Positions 1 to 10,621 of a DNA stretch of 64,000 bases are shown one piece after another. How positions within the stretch are numbered: position 1 is the first letter of the stretch; each line of letters opens with the position of its first letter. The stretch is from Pleurodeles waltl. Its lineage: Eukaryota; Chordata; Amphibia; Caudata; Salamandridae. The notes below the pieces were generated by a model. That model saw only the letters and a program-made list of their open reading frames with translations. It had not been told where the DNA came from and searched no databases. The position numbers and the translations under genes are program-made. The stretch is from positions 131,893,106 through 131,957,105 of the forward strand of contig NC_090447.1 in NCBI RefSeq assembly GCF_031143425.1, read 5' to 3'.

Positions 1-32
1 TAAGTGAAAATTTCAGAAAATTAAAAAAATAT

Positions 33-823
33 GTGCATAAGATCAAAGTCAAACATAGTGTTGTTCCTGTTAAACAGAAGTTGAGAGGTATACCTATAAA
101 TATCAGAGAAGAATTAAAAGGAATATTAAATGATTTAGTAAAAGAAGGAATGATAGAGGAGATACAATTGTCTGGGTGGGTTTCTCCTGTAGTTCTGGCT
201 TGGAAAGGAGATCAAAAGTTGAGACTGTGTGTGGATTTGAAAGTGGTGAATGCCAACATAATTGTAGGCTTTCATCCTTTACCTAACATCAATGAGGTAG
301 TAGAAATGTTGGAGGGTGCTCAAATTGTTTCCACATTAGATCTCAGATCAGCCTATCACCAGATTGAGCTTTCTCAGGATTCAAAGCATTAACAGCATTT
401 AGTACACCACAAGGTTTGTACCAATTCATTGCGATACCATTTGGATTAGCATCAGCAGCCTCGGTGTTTCAGAGAGCCATGTTCCACATTTTCAGAGATA
501 TGAGTGATTTTGTAAAGTGCTTCCAGGATGCCATTTTAATATTTTCAAAAGATGGAAATGAACATGTGCAACATATAACCGAAGTGTGCAATAGGTTGGA
601 GAGATGTGGTTTGACTCTGAAAGCAACTGAAAGTAAAATATTGAAAAAATCTGTAGAATATCTTGAACACACATTGTCTGGTGATAGTGTTGTTCCTAAG
701 ATATCTAATGTTGAATCTATTATGAAGGCACCAGCACCTGTCAACAAAGAGCAACTGCTATCATTTGCTGGCATGTGTGAGTACTACAGCAAATTTGTTA
801 AGGATTTTGCTACGAAAATTTAA
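33..823 (+). pseudogene. Reverse transcriptase remnant of Ty3/gypsy element
   Basis: Two open pieces (33-392 and 416-823) together cover the RT palm. Visible motifs are the LDLRSAYHQIEL motif carrying the first catalytic Asp, then the IPFGLASAASVFQRAM motif. The catalytic YxDD box is degraded: it reads C-F-Q-D-A, so the second catalytic Asp is Ala and the aromatic position is altered. A frameshift with a stop near 390-416 separates the halves. The end of the second piece (FAGMCEYYSKFVKDFA) is the usual connection segment before RNase H. It encoded the polymerase that copies retrotransposon RNA to DNA; the active-site loss and frameshift make it nonfunctional. Confidence 0.9.
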
Positions 824-1350
824 CTTTTAAGGGAACTATTGAGATAAAACTATTGAGTTTGTTTGGTTGGAAAGACACCAATCAGCTCTCGAGAATATTA
901 CAAAAGAAATTTTGGGTGCCCCCACGCTTAAGCCATTTTGCATTGGTAAACAATGCATAATCACTGTTGATGCTAGCATGTATGGAGTGGGAGGAGTATT
1001 GTCACAGAGGTGTGGCAAATAAGTATGGAATGTGGCATTTGCATAACGTACATTGAGTGATGCTGAAAAAAGTTACGCAGCTATTGGAAGGGAGTTAGTG
1101 GCATGTGTTTGGGTGATTGAACATTTTAGAAATGTTGTTTAGGGCAGTGAATTTATCTTCATGACGGACCACAAACCATTACTCAACATTTTATCTCGAG
1201 GTGGGGGATGGAATTCCACAGCACTCGTTACTAGACTACTTTGAAGAAGTTACAAGAATATACTTTCAATACTGAAGTCGCACAGGGAAAAACAGTATGA
1301 CTGCTGATATTTTATCCAGGTTGCCATGCCAGAGTGGTGAGGAAATTTCT
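824..1350 (+). pseudogene. RNase H remnant of Ty3/gypsy element
   Basis: Reading across frames, this stretch contains the TVDASMYGVGGVLSQR motif with the first RNase H Asp, a later SDAEKSYAAIGRELVACVW motif carrying the catalytic Glu, an FMTDHKPLL motif with another acidic residue, and the closing ADILSRLP motif that normally ends the RNase H domain. In-frame stops lie near 1021, 1047 and 1141, so no continuous protein is possible. The domain would have degraded the RNA strand of the replication hybrid. Its position directly after RT is the standard pol order. Confidence 0.82.
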
Positions 1351-1388
1351 GTGAGAGAAAATGATATGGTGGCCACCATCAAGGATTT

Positions 1389-1892
1389 ATGCCATTCTTA
1401 CGACTGTGGCGGCCTTGAGACTGACACTCTCGTGGTGGCAGTCGGACGGCCGCCAAAGTGGCAGTCTGACCGCCACATTACGACCATGGAGGAGCCGCCA
1501 TGGTCAGACACCGGCACCGCAAGTTTGCCGCTGGTCGACAGCCTGGCGGTGCCGGTGGTCTTAATCTGCAAGGATTAAGAGTCCCCTCTCTGCTGATTTT
1601 TGCATGGCGGTTCCACTGCCATGCAAAGGCTGGCAGAGAGAGGGGGCCCTTCACTGCCCATGCACTTAGCAAGGGCAGTGCAGGGCCCCCATTGACAGCC
1701 CTGTCACACTTTTCACTGCCTGAATTACAGGTAGTGAAAAACACGACGGGTGAAGTCGCACCTGATGCACTGCAACTTTGCCGCTGGCTCGATTACAAGC
1801 CGGCATCAATGTTGTGGCCTGTTTCCTGCTGAGCCAGCAGGGGAAAACACTGTTTCCCCCTGCTGGCCTAGCAGGAAACTCATAATAGGGCC
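1389..1892. mobile_element. GGCGG-rich Harbinger-like MITE, copy 1
   Basis: A roughly 500-bp non-coding insert splits the gypsy pol between RNase H and integrase. It begins with a CCATTCTTACGAC-like end followed by GTGGCGGCC, is rich in GGCGG/CCGCC, and ends near an inverted GGCCCTATTATGAG. Its interior shares long blocks with the copy at 27132-27662: CCATGCACTT plus GGGCAGTGCAGGG, and a TTTCACTGCCTGAATT palindromic segment. The ends resemble those of the Harbinger elements elsewhere in the window, so I infer a non-autonomous PIF/Harbinger derivative. Exact borders and target duplication were not resolved. Confidence 0.7.
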
Positions 1893-1925
1893 AGCGAGCA
1901 GAAAACTGGAGTGGCAGTTTTCCGT

Positions 1926-3372
1926 CCCAAAGAGTTTGATTAAATTTCAGAAGAATTCTTCAAGGAAAGGGAGGAGAAAGATGGGTGTGGCAATTTGTCA
2001 AGAGATATGTGATTGAGAGATGGACAAAACGTAAGGAGATTGAGGCAGAATGTTTAGATATGTTCACGGTGGCAGAGGAGTTAGTTGTTGAAGGGGAAGT
2101 GTATTCCTCCCAATGATGTACAAGAGAGGATTCTCAAGTTGGCCCATAAAGAGCATCCAGAGATGTCAGCTATGAAGCGGTTAATTCGAAATTATCTTTG
2201 GTGGACTGGAATGGACAGAATGATTGACAGGACTGTAAGAGAATGTGAAGTATGTGCTGGCGGTGAAAAGATGCTGAAAGTTTACACTCCCCTCTTAAAT
2301 CAGTGGAGAGGCCGGAGCTTCCTTGGCAAAAGGTTGGATTTTATATTTCTGGTCCTTTTAATATTCATCCAGCTGACTCCAGGTTTCCGTTGGTACTTAT
2401 TGATTATCATTCGAAATAGGCAGAAGTGAAATTGGTCCCCCAAACATCGACTATTGTTGTGATTAACTTTTTCAAGGAGATACTTGCCAGAGAAGGTTGC
2501 TCCTGTGTTTTGGTAACTGATAATGGGGTACAAATGAAATCCTCACAGATGAAATCATTTCTCAAACATAGTAGGATCAAGCATGTTACTACAGCTCTTT
2601 ATGGACCTCATGAAAATGGTCAGGTTGAGAGATTTAATCATACATCAGTGAGGCACGCAAAGAAGTAGGTGATTGGAACAATTCCTTGAGAAAAAACTAT
2701 GGATGTACCACATAATACCACATACCAGTACTGAAGTTAGTCCATTTAAATTATTAGGGTAGGGACACTGCCTCGAAGTTGTGACCTTGGTGGTTCAAAA
2801 TGAAATATAGTGAGATGGAAAGGAAACCTAAAGTACAAGAAATAGCAGAAAGACTGAGAAGAAAGCAAAATAAAGTCAAAAAATGATATGATGCTAGATG
2901 GAAGGTTAAAAGTCATGAGACCAAGTTGAGGGTTTGGGTTAGAGTTCTTAAACCAGGACTGATAAAGAAGGTTACCTCCAAGTTTGGCAAGGCCATGAAG
3001 GTTTTCACAAATCGTGTGGTGACACAAGATGGTAAAATATGGCATGTAAGAAAAGTAGCCAAGTATAGTGGACCTTTGCATGTAAATTGTGAAAATGAGG
3101 AAGAGAATGAAAATGGGAAATGTGTTGTAAGGATTAATAAAGAAACTCACCGAGAAGTCCTAACAAGGGTGAATAATGATACTGAAATGTTGGAAAGTAC
3201 CTCAGAAAATCTGTTGATGGAGAATAAAATAACAGAAAGCACAGTAGCTTCTAGAGTTAAGGGTTCAGGCAAGTTCATGAATCTCAGAATTTATAAAATG
3301 AATGTTTATGCCTTCCGTATAGTCCAAAGTATTTTATTCTATTTTGTTGGTATGTTATTGCACATAGTTTAG
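1926..3372 (+). pseudogene. Integrase remnant of Ty3/gypsy element
   Basis: The N-terminal zinc finger is readable at about 2085-2290: H in LAHKEHPEMSAMKRL, a WWTGMD motif, then CEVCAGG as the Cys pair. The catalytic core follows in shifted frames, with VTDNGVQMKSSQMKSF (second catalytic Asp) and HENGQVERFNH (Glu) at about 2510-2645. The first catalytic Asp region, near 2330-2420, is scrambled. The C-terminal domain at 2926-3090 has VWVRVLKPG, KFGKAMKV and DGKIWHVRKVAKYSG, typical of gypsy integrase tails. Stops near 2418 and 2668, and further stops before 2926, make it a pseudogene. Sequence from 3090 to 3372 is an acidic tail with no domain I recognise. Confidence 0.85.
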
Positions 3373-3401
3373 TTGTTTTCATATAATAATTGTCCTCTTC
3401 T

Positions 3402-3416
3402 CTCTGAGGGGAAGGA
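3402..3416 (+). other. Polypurine tract before 3' LTR
   Basis: A GAGGGGAAGGA purine run lies directly before a TGTG that starts the putative LTR. This is where plus-strand DNA synthesis would be primed. Confidence 0.6.
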
Positions 3417-3612
3417 TGTGTTTTATTGGTTGTCTATTTCTATACTGGTGCATGCCATTATAATGTTTTGATTGTATTTCTAGGTTACATGGAATGTCCT
3501 TAAGGGAATCCTGTGTTCAGTTGATTTGCTGCCGGCTCTGTAGGTGGTTGTGCTGTGCTGTCAGGATTAAACCTCTTACTGCAACTTTGAAATTTCTCTT
3601 TATTACAAAACA
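3417..3612 (+). repeat. Short 3' LTR of the degenerate gypsy element
   Basis: About 196 bp starting TGTGTTTTATTGG right after the purine tract and ending TATTACAAAACA, giving the usual TG...CA ends. No second copy is in the window because the 5' end is off the left edge, so the right border is inferred from the CA end only. Confidence 0.55.
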
Positions 3613-5523
3613 TTATATAGAAAGAAGAGGATTTAAAAAAAAAGTCACACTATAAGCAAAACTAGGAAAAATTATTCTAAATGGGGAGAGGTAAAAGTTA
3701 GGGAAATAAATAATATTAATAGGAAAAGTTACTGGGGCCTGGAGAGGCATCAGCTGCGGTCGGGATGCTGGTGGGAGTGGTGGTGCTTCCTCCCGCCATG
3801 GCACTTGTAGTGGCAGCCTCAGTCTGACCCTCCGATGCCCTCTTCTTGCCCTTGGGTGCTGATGTAAGAAATAAAGAGGATAAAAATAGACTAGTGGTAC
3901 AGTTAATCTCTAAAAAATGTTTTGATAGGCAGTAATATATTGACATTGTGATTTTTTTTAATAAGATCACCTATATTACTAGTATTGAGTTGACCTATTC
4001 CTGATTTCCTAAACCTAAGCCCTATTCCGAATTTCCTAAACTACATTTGGAACTTCTAATGCATTGCAGTGAATGATCTTTGCTTCTCAACCCCTTTGAA
4101 TGGCCAACTCAGTCAGTTTCCCTTTTCAATGCATTGAGGCATACTACATATCACTGGGAGATTGCTTGGGACTCCATGAGCTACATAAAAGGAAAGATAC
4201 AGAGAACACTAGTTCACTGATATTACTACTACCACTAACTTAGTGACAGGACAGAGAAGTGTGCTTGACTTCTTAAATAATCAGCCCAAGTGAACGCCTA
4301 CAGGGACGAGTACAACTAGGTAGCACCGAGCAACTGGCTCGCTCAATTAGATCACATAATATTTGTAACATTACATGAACTTAACTTACCTCTGAGTGTG
4401 AGCAGCATGCTATTTGAAAAACAATATTAGCATTGCAGGACACAGCAAATAAATATTTACTCACTGAGCCCCACAACTTGGACGCCCAGCAGGTTCTACT
4501 CCTGGTCAAGAATGTTGGCCCAGCAGTGCAACAACTGCTGCTGGGTGCTCTGTACTCCAGTTCCCCTCCACACAGAGGCACACCCTCCCCCAGCAGCTAT
4601 TGCTCTCAGCATAGAGGAGAGATGGTGCTGCACAAAAAAACAAGTGTGGCCACCTCAGACTCAGAAAAATGGCATGAGGCTTCACCCCAAGGTGTGCTGT
4701 TAGAATCATCACTGGCTACCCTGTGCCCATGCTCTGCCATGGTGCTAGGTGGGGAAAAAACAAAAGAAATAGAAAGGATGACATGAAGAAGTAGAAGGTA
4801 AAACAAAAAAAGAACAAAAATTCATAGAAAAAAAAGCCAAAACCAGAAAACACATATATATGCACACAAATATAAAAAAGGTAAAATAGAGTTGGATGAA
4901 TGGAATGGGGGAGGTTTGCAAACGATTAAGGTTAGACTTAAATATAGGCCCAACATCATGCACAGAACAGGTAAAGTAAAATGGCTGCATGCGCATGCGA
5001 CTCCGTGCTAGCGCTCGCTTTCACTTTGCAGCGCGGAACATGTAACAAGCACCAATAAACGCGAACGGGTGGCTGAGCATTACTTTACCCACTTGCTGAG
5101 TGAGGGGGAACCTTGCAGAGTTTTTTCGGAACTCAACAGAATTCCTCCTAGCAGAACTTTGCGAGTTACGCCAAGGTCTAGTTAATTGGTGACTTTGCGG
5201 GTTGCCATTAGAAATTGGGTTTCTGGTTGGCGGTGGTAACACAACTCAGCACAAGGAAAATCACAAACCAATTTAGAAAAATGGTGAACATTTTAACAAA
5301 TAAATTGTTTCGAAAACAAAATAAAATAAAATAAGGAAATCCGTAGTAATGAATTTTTACAGTTGAAATATAAATATAGGACCAAAAAGAGTTAAGTGCC
5401 AACCATTTTCACCAAGCTGTGCTTGCTCCATACCTAGATGAAAGTTAAGACTGACTGTGATGGAGGGTAGGTTGTATTCAGGATTCAAGGTTAGACCCAG
5501 TCGGAAATTTTATTTTTGGACGT
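3613..5523. other. Gene-poor stretch with weak Myb-like remnants
   Basis: No confident gene. On the minus strand 3716-3860 reads as a Ser/Thr/Pro-rich piece (SAPKGKKRASEGQTEAATTS) preceded by a good splice acceptor (TTTATTTCTTACATCAG). The minus strand at about 4600-4760 contains CHFSESEVATLV, which resembles the start of the SANT/Myb-like domain of Harbinger-associated genes. I infer a heavily eroded two-exon Harbinger Myb-like gene, at low confidence. The rest is AT-rich with short A runs. Confidence 0.3.
5208..5231 (-). repeat. Possible relic terminus of the long-LTR family
   Basis: The 24 bases here match 23 of 24 with the terminus seen at 8928 and 13306 (TTAGAAATGGGG then TTTCTGGTTGGC). 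Downstream sequence diverges quickly, so at most a short relic is present. Confidence 0.4.
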
Positions 5524-5693
5524 AGGGCCTGATTTGGAGTTTGGTGGAGGGGTTACATCATCACAAACATGTCGGATATCCCTTCTGCCATGTTACAAGT
5601 TCCATAGGCTATCATGAAATTGTAATACAGAGGACGGGATATCTGTCACATTTGATATGGAGTACCCTTCCACCAACCTCTAAATCAGGCCCT
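5524..5693. mobile_element. 170-bp MITE with long terminal inverted repeats
   Basis: The left end AGGGCCTGATTTGGAG is mirrored by the right end, whose reverse complement reads AGGGCCTGATTTAGAG, and similarity continues through GTTTGGTGGA versus GTTGGTGGA. There is no coding capacity. Related copies lie at 29567-29736 and, as an end fragment, near 32130-32190. No clear target duplication was found, so the superfamily stays unassigned. Confidence 0.75.
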
Positions 5694-6378
5694 TAGTCCC
5701 TGAAATGGAGGTCAACAATCTTCAGTGGAGCAATGAATCAGATATGTCGCTGAAGAGGACTCCACAATGTCTGATAGCATTTAGATGAGGTCTTGATGAA
5801 GCTCGGTTTTTTTTTGGTTTTTTTTAGGCAGGAAGATCCAAGCAGGGAGTAATTTGAATTATACACCTGAGATTGGTCCTTTGCTGGCCAGATACTTTGG
5901 GCCCCTTTGCCCAGTGAAGGCTTATACCTTCCAACGCGGTCACTTTTTTTGAGATTGAATTCTTTGAGTGGAGCAAAGCTGCAGCTGTAGCTGAAGAGGG
6001 CTGAAGAGGGCTTCACAAATCCTGATACTTTCCTCTTGAGGTCCTGCTAAACTAAATTAGGAAAAGCTGAGAGTGGGAGCAACCTGAATTTTAAGCCAAG
6101 CAGCAATGCACCTTCATCGGATTGGCATGGCAGTTTCCTTGATGGCCAGATACCTTTGGCGTCTTTGCCTAGGTCAAGGCTGCAGCTGTAGTTTCTTGAA
6201 GTCAAAAAGCTTATAAGTCTCAGGTTTTAGTGGATGATAGCAGAAGGACCCTCTGACACCAATCAAGGGTCCAGAATCTTGGGGAAAGCACTTGGGGGTC
6301 AAGACTCACTCCAACCGAGGCCAAAAGCAAGGTCCAGGGTAGGTCCAGTTCAAACTGGTCATCTGGGCAGTCAAAGAA
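5694..6378. repeat. Unclassified stretch with internal partial duplication
   Basis: Two similar segments, about 5875-5995 and 6135-6195, share GGCCAGATAC followed by TTTGCC and then CTGCAGCTGTAG, suggesting an old tandem duplication. No coding domain was seen. It ends at the TAA that duplicates at the far side of the Harbinger element. Confidence 0.4.
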
Positions 6379-6381
6379 TAA

Positions 6382-6403
6382 AGGCGGTCATTATGACATT
6401 GGC
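6382..6403 (+). repeat. Harbinger left terminal inverted repeat
   Basis: 22-bp TIR preceded by TAA at 6379-6381. Just inside are short inverted GGCGGTA/TACCGCC blocks (about 6425-6460), the GGCGG subterminal signature that recurs in the MITEs at 1389, 27132 and 43722. Confidence 0.85.
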
Positions 6404-7179
6404 TTTGGATGACAAAGTGGTGGTAATACCGCCAACAGGCTGGCGGTAAATACCGCCAAATTATGACCATGGCGGTGATACCTCCCATAGATAGCAAATG
6501 AACCACAGCAACCGCCAGGGCGTTAACATCACTGACCATGGCGGAAGCGATCAACAACCAGGCGGAAGACACCATATTATGACATAGCAAACCACCAGGA
6601 TTTCTGAGGTGGTACCAATGCCATCTTATAGCCTGACGGATAAAGAACACAGAAAATGTAAAACTCACCAACAGGTACACAGAGGACACCGCCGCCGTCA
6701 TGGAACCAGATCTCCTATTCTTCCCGATACTATTCTACGCCATGGCCCTCCTGGAACACCAGCGCCGATGAAGACGACGACAGTGAGCACAGCCACCTAG
6801 CACACAAAGGAGGAAGGGAGGAAAAAATGAGTGACACACGCAAAACACACACCATTTACACACACACCATACACAGAACCAGCTGCAGAGTTAAACCAAG
6901 GTCACAGGACACACGTTAAAATAAAACAAGGACAACACTGTAATTTGATGCCAAAAGCCACCACATTGTCCATTTGATTCCAAATGCAGGTGATAATGTT
7001 CGGAATGGGCCAATGGCAAGTCCAAAGTACAAAAGGGCCACATGGCCACAGAGCACAGTCCAAGGCCCTACTTGACTCCTGACAATTTCCGTAATCCACT
7101 GTTCAGGGTCATCATGTTGGAAAGGGGCAGGCATCTCAAGGGGAAGAGGTGAGAGGTGGGAGGGCACCTCAGGTGAAAT

Positions 7180-7540
7180 GGGGAACTTGCCTGTCTGTTC
7201 GGGAGGGGGTTCCATGGCCATTTGTCTTTGCTGAGGAGTGAAAGGCCACTGTCTCTGAAGTGGGGGACTTGCCCACTGGTTCTGGAGGGGGCTCCATGCC
7301 CATTTTGTCTTTGCTGGGGAGTGTAAGGCCGCAGTCTCTGAAGTGGGGGACTTGCCCACTGGTTCTGGAGGGGGCTCCTTGCCCACTTGTCTCTGCTGGG
7401 GAGTGCAAGCCCGAAGTCTCTGAAGTGGTAGACTTGCCCACTGGTTCTGGAGGGGGCTCCATGCTCATTTGTCTTTGCTGAGGAGTGCAAGGCATAGTCT
7501 CTGAAGTGGGGAACTTGCCCACTGGTTCTGTCCCTGCTGG
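7180..7540. repeat. About 82-bp tandem repeat inside Myb-like gene A
   Basis: CTTGCCCACTGGTTCTGGAG recurs at about 7269, 7351, 7434 and 7515, a period of 82-83 bp, with a weaker copy on the left. Because the unit is not a multiple of three, the same sequence is read in successive frames, which explains the several overlapping minus-strand reading frames with similar peptides. Confidence 0.85.
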
Positions 7541-7584
7541 AGGTGGAGGCTCCTTGCCCTCTGCTGTTGGAGTGGGCCGATTGC

Positions 7585-7775
7585 CTTTCATTGGTGGTTG
7601 AGTGGGCCTCTTGCCTTTCATTCTTGGTTGAGTGGGAACCTTCACTTTCATTGGTGGTTGAGTGGGAATCTTCTCATTCATTGGTGGTTGAGTGGGCCTC
7701 TTGCCTTTCATTGGTGGTTGAGTGTGAACTTCACTTTCATTGTTGGTTGAGTGGGAACCTTCACTTTCTTTGCTG
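7585..7775. repeat. 30-bp tandem repeat encoding a decapeptide
   Basis: About six to seven copies of a 30-bp unit built on TTGGTGGTTGAGTGGG plus CTTTCA. On the minus strand each encodes a basic, proline-rich decapeptide (M-K-G-K-R-P-T-Q-P-P and variants). Confidence 0.88.
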
Positions 7776-8089
7776 GTGGAGCGGGATCCATGTGTCTCCT
7801 CTTGTGATGGGTCCCCTTAACCTTAGACATGTCACTCTTGTCCTTGCCTCCAGGACTAGGAGGTGCCTCCACTGTCCCTGTCTCAGGTCCCTTTCTTTTC
7901 AACACCCTAGTCCTCCCTTTCTGAGCCAGAGGTGTGCTCTCAGTAGGAGTGGCAGCTGTCACACTCTGGGGCCCCTTTGTGCCACCAGCTGATGATTTGA
8001 TGGGGGCACTGGCAGACTGTTAGGCTGAGGTGCTGGGCTGGGTCATTGGGGCCCTGCTCTTACAGGCAAGACGGGGGGATGGAGGGGGA

Positions 8090-8350
8090 GGTGTCTGCAA
8101 GTGAGGTGTGGGTGCTGCATGATGTGGTGATGGTGGTGGTGACTGTTGATGCAGTGCATGCAGGTGTGAGAGTGGATGTGACTGTGAGGGAGGAGGAGGG
8201 AGGGAGACAGTGGAGGCCGTGGATATGGTTGTGTGTGCAACTGTCTGTTGTTTGTGTGAGTGTATGTGGCCTGAAGAGTGTAGCCTGTGTTTTACTGTGC
8301 TCCTCCTGTGTGATGTTTTGTGTGCATGCTTGTCTGTATCTGTGCCTTGG
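8090..8350. repeat. GT/TGTG-rich low-complexity stretch
   Basis: Imperfect GTG/TGTG and GGTGGTGGTG runs; on the minus strand they read as a His/Ser/Thr/Pro-rich linker of gene A. No domain. Confidence 0.6.
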
Positions 8351-8379
8351 ATGGGTTGGTACTAGGAAGTGGTAGTTGA

Positions 8380-8907
8380 GGGGGGGGGGGTAGGAACAGG
8401 GACACTGGTCGCCATCAGAGAGCAGTCCAGAGCCTGAAACGATCTCTGTCGGGCCGCCAACCCACCGTGGATGCCCTCCACGTATGCATTGCATTGCTGC
8501 ATCTGGGATGCCAGCCCCTTGATGGAATTCCCAATGGTTGACTGCCCTACAAAGATGGATCTCAGGAGGTCAATAACCTCCTCACTGAGGGCATCAGGGC
8601 TCACTGAGGCAGGGCCTGAGGTGGATGGGGCGAAGGTGATGCCCACCCTCCTGGGTGAGCGGGCATGGGTAACTCGGTGAGGGGGTACTGGGAATGCGAT
8701 GCTGGTACGGGGTGGCATCTGTACCTGTAGCTGGGGTGGTTCCAGAGGAGTCCGCCACCACCAGGGAGCTCCCATCGGAGGAGGAATCATTATCAGTGTT
8801 GGCACCTCCTGTACCAGCCGTGGTGCTCCCCTCACCCTCCGTCCCACTGGTCCCTTCAACATCGGTGGACTGTGCCTCCTTGGCCCTGTGGGATGCAGCT
8901 CCCTCAC
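8380..8907 (-). pseudogene. Harbinger Myb-like gene A, C-terminal helical exon
   Basis: The minus frame contains RSPRRVGITFAPSTSGPAS, then the predicted helix ALSEEVIDLLRSIFVGQS and a second helical stretch (IKGLASQMQQCNAYVEGIHG). These segments are familiar to me from the C-termini of Harbinger-associated SANT proteins in amphibian genomes. The N-terminal SANT exon lies at 17342-17738 on the same strand. The 8.1-kb LTR element at 8925-17020 inserted just upstream, within what was probably an intron or exon junction. In characterised Harbinger elements the Myb-like partner binds transposon ends and carries the transposase into the nucleus; that role is assumed here from the family. Confidence 0.65.
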
Positions 8908-8924
8908 CTCTACCAGATGATGCT

Positions 8925-10621
8925 TGTTAGAAATGGGGTTTCTGGTTGGCTAGGGTATGCACCTCAGCCAGGCAGAACTTACCCACTCTAGTCAGGGCAA
9001 GGGAGTTACACATCCAAGATAACCTCTGCTCACCCCCTTGGTAGCTTGGCACGAGCAGTCAGGCTTAACCCAGAGGCAATGTGTAAAGCGTTTGCACAAC
9101 ACACACAACACACGTGACGCAATATCCCCACCATAAAGGAAACACAACACCAGATTATATGAAAATATACTGTACTGTACACAAGGCAATTATCAGACCA
9201 AACATCACATATTAGTACTATCCTGCTACCTTAGCAATTGTCAGAACGTTACACATTAGTTACTCTGCAACCTAGCAGTAGTCACAAATAGCACACAGGT
9301 TACTCAGTATTCTGCAACATAAGCAGTAGTCAGGAAAACATGTTATTACATCACAGCACTTGTCATAAGAATATCATAAAATGCCCATAGTAGGAACATT
9401 AGAAAACATATGGCAAGTTAGAAAAACATATTAGCAAGCGTGTCCATAAAAGAAACATTTGCATACACATATGTAAAAAACATCAAACGCAGGTAGGTAA
9501 TATATGAATCAAACAAAAGTCTGTAGAAAGAACTTTGGATTGCAACTATATTGGTCCTTTAAACAGTACCTGGTTGGATGAAGGCACCTCCAGTGCCTAG
9601 AAGGCGAACAGTGGGGCCCCTGGCGCTCCTATGCGCAAAACGGGGGCCTCCCTTATACTCTGGGGTCAGAGGAGGGCGACATGCACCTCCTCTCTTTTAT
9701 AGACAGGCCCCTCTGGGGACCGTGATTACTGGGGGCCCCCCAGGGCATCAACCGGCCCTCACGAGGGGGGCCAAAGCCAGCAAAAACAACTTAGGGCAGG
9801 AGGGGGGCATCACAAACCCCCTCCGGTTTAATGACAGGCCCCTCCCGGGACCCGCGATCTCTGGGGGCCCGCCTGGGCCTCCACTGGCCCTTCCACCAAG
9901 GGAAGGCCCACAATAAATGCCCGTTTTACCTAACAGCAGAAAAGGAGCGTCCTGCTCCTAACGCAGAGGCCAGGGGGTAGGGGGCACTCCCCGCGCCTTC
10001 CCCTGGTCCTGCTGTGAAGCCACAAGAAGATTGGACCCCTCCTGGGGCCCTAGCAGACACTCACCTGCACCCGATGCGGTGCGCGAGTGTTCTTCCAGCT
10101 TCCCGGGCCGCTGCGGTGATCTTATTTAAAGGGGCACAATGCAGCAAGGAGCCTACGAGCTCCCAAGGCTCCATAAGCGCGCTGCAATCAGCACTATGCA
10201 GCTGCAACCACGGAGAAGCACCCCTTGTGAAGAAATGTATGCAGGGGTCAGGGGCCACAGCACCCTACCCCTGGGGAGCAGAATCTTAAGACAATGTCCT
10301 CAGGTGGAGGGCCCAGCTACAGGCCAGCACAAGGGAAAGGCAGCAAGTGGCAAGTCCTTCACAGTGACCAGGCAGGTCACAGGTCAGCACAGCAGCAGCA
10401 GTCCATGGTGGTTCCTGGTGAGTCCTTTCAGCCTTTGGTGTCCAGTTCCAAGATGATTCCAAGAGTCTTCAAATTGTGGGGAAAATTCCCCTGTACTTAT
10501 AGTCAGTTCTTACAGTGTTTTACAATGGTAGGGAGAGGAGGTTCCAGCCAGTTACAACTGGTTCTGGGAGTGCCCCCTCTCTCCTTTCAGCACAGGCTCC
10601 AAACATCAGTGGGGGGTTAAC
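8925..10621 (-). repeat. Truncated 3' LTR
   Basis: Collinear with 13303-14998 of the 5' LTR at roughly 96-97 percent by eye, then similarity stops abruptly after GGGGGGTTAAC. The part of the LTR next to the internal region, roughly 0.9 kb, is missing together with the purine tract and pol. One deletion that removed pol and the start of the 3' LTR would explain this. A TATA-like CTATAAAAGA lies at 9693-9702 on the minus strand. Confidence 0.8.

Larger units (their letters stand above)
1..3612 (+). mobile_element. Degenerate Ty3/gypsy retrotransposon, 3' portion
   Basis: Reverse transcriptase, RNase H and integrase remnants follow in the usual Metaviridae order on the plus strand and end at a purine tract and a short LTR. 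Gag and protease are absent because the element runs off the left edge of the window. Several stops and frameshifts break every domain, so it is dead. A GGCGG-rich MITE lies between RNase H and integrase. The integrase C-terminus and RT style resemble the group often labelled K02A2.6-like in vertebrate and invertebrate genomes; that assignment is from memory of the family, not from a search. Confidence 0.9.
6916..8362 (-). pseudogene. Repeat-rich C-terminal part of Harbinger Myb-like gene A
   Basis: Read on the minus strand after the helical segment at 8907-8362, this region continues as Ser/Thr/Pro/His-rich low complexity (to about 8040). It then has a basic segment with KGRTRVLKRKG and KKVKV, then about seven decapeptide repeats of the form M-K-x-K-x-P-T-Q-P-P (about 7790-7560). 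After that come repeats of P-P-P-E-P-V-G-K-S-P-T-S-E-T in alternating frames (about 7540-7180), and a hydrophobic end with DDPEQWITEIVRSQVGPW. Frame changes at repeat-length irregularities break the reading. I infer it was the disordered, basic tail of the Myb-like protein; a separate gene is possible. Confidence 0.5.

Noticed and set aside
3417..3612. Target duplication for the first gypsy element
   Set aside because: The 5' LTR is outside the window, so no duplication can be verified.
8043..8494. Possible His-rich secreted or metal-binding peptide
   Set aside because: Simple GTG/CAC repeats within the Harbinger Myb-like region explain the composition.
10014..10289. Open frames at 9578-10620 repeated at 13956-14990 and 15003-16070 as a gene family
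   Set aside because: All are copies of LTR sequence on the strand opposite to the element.
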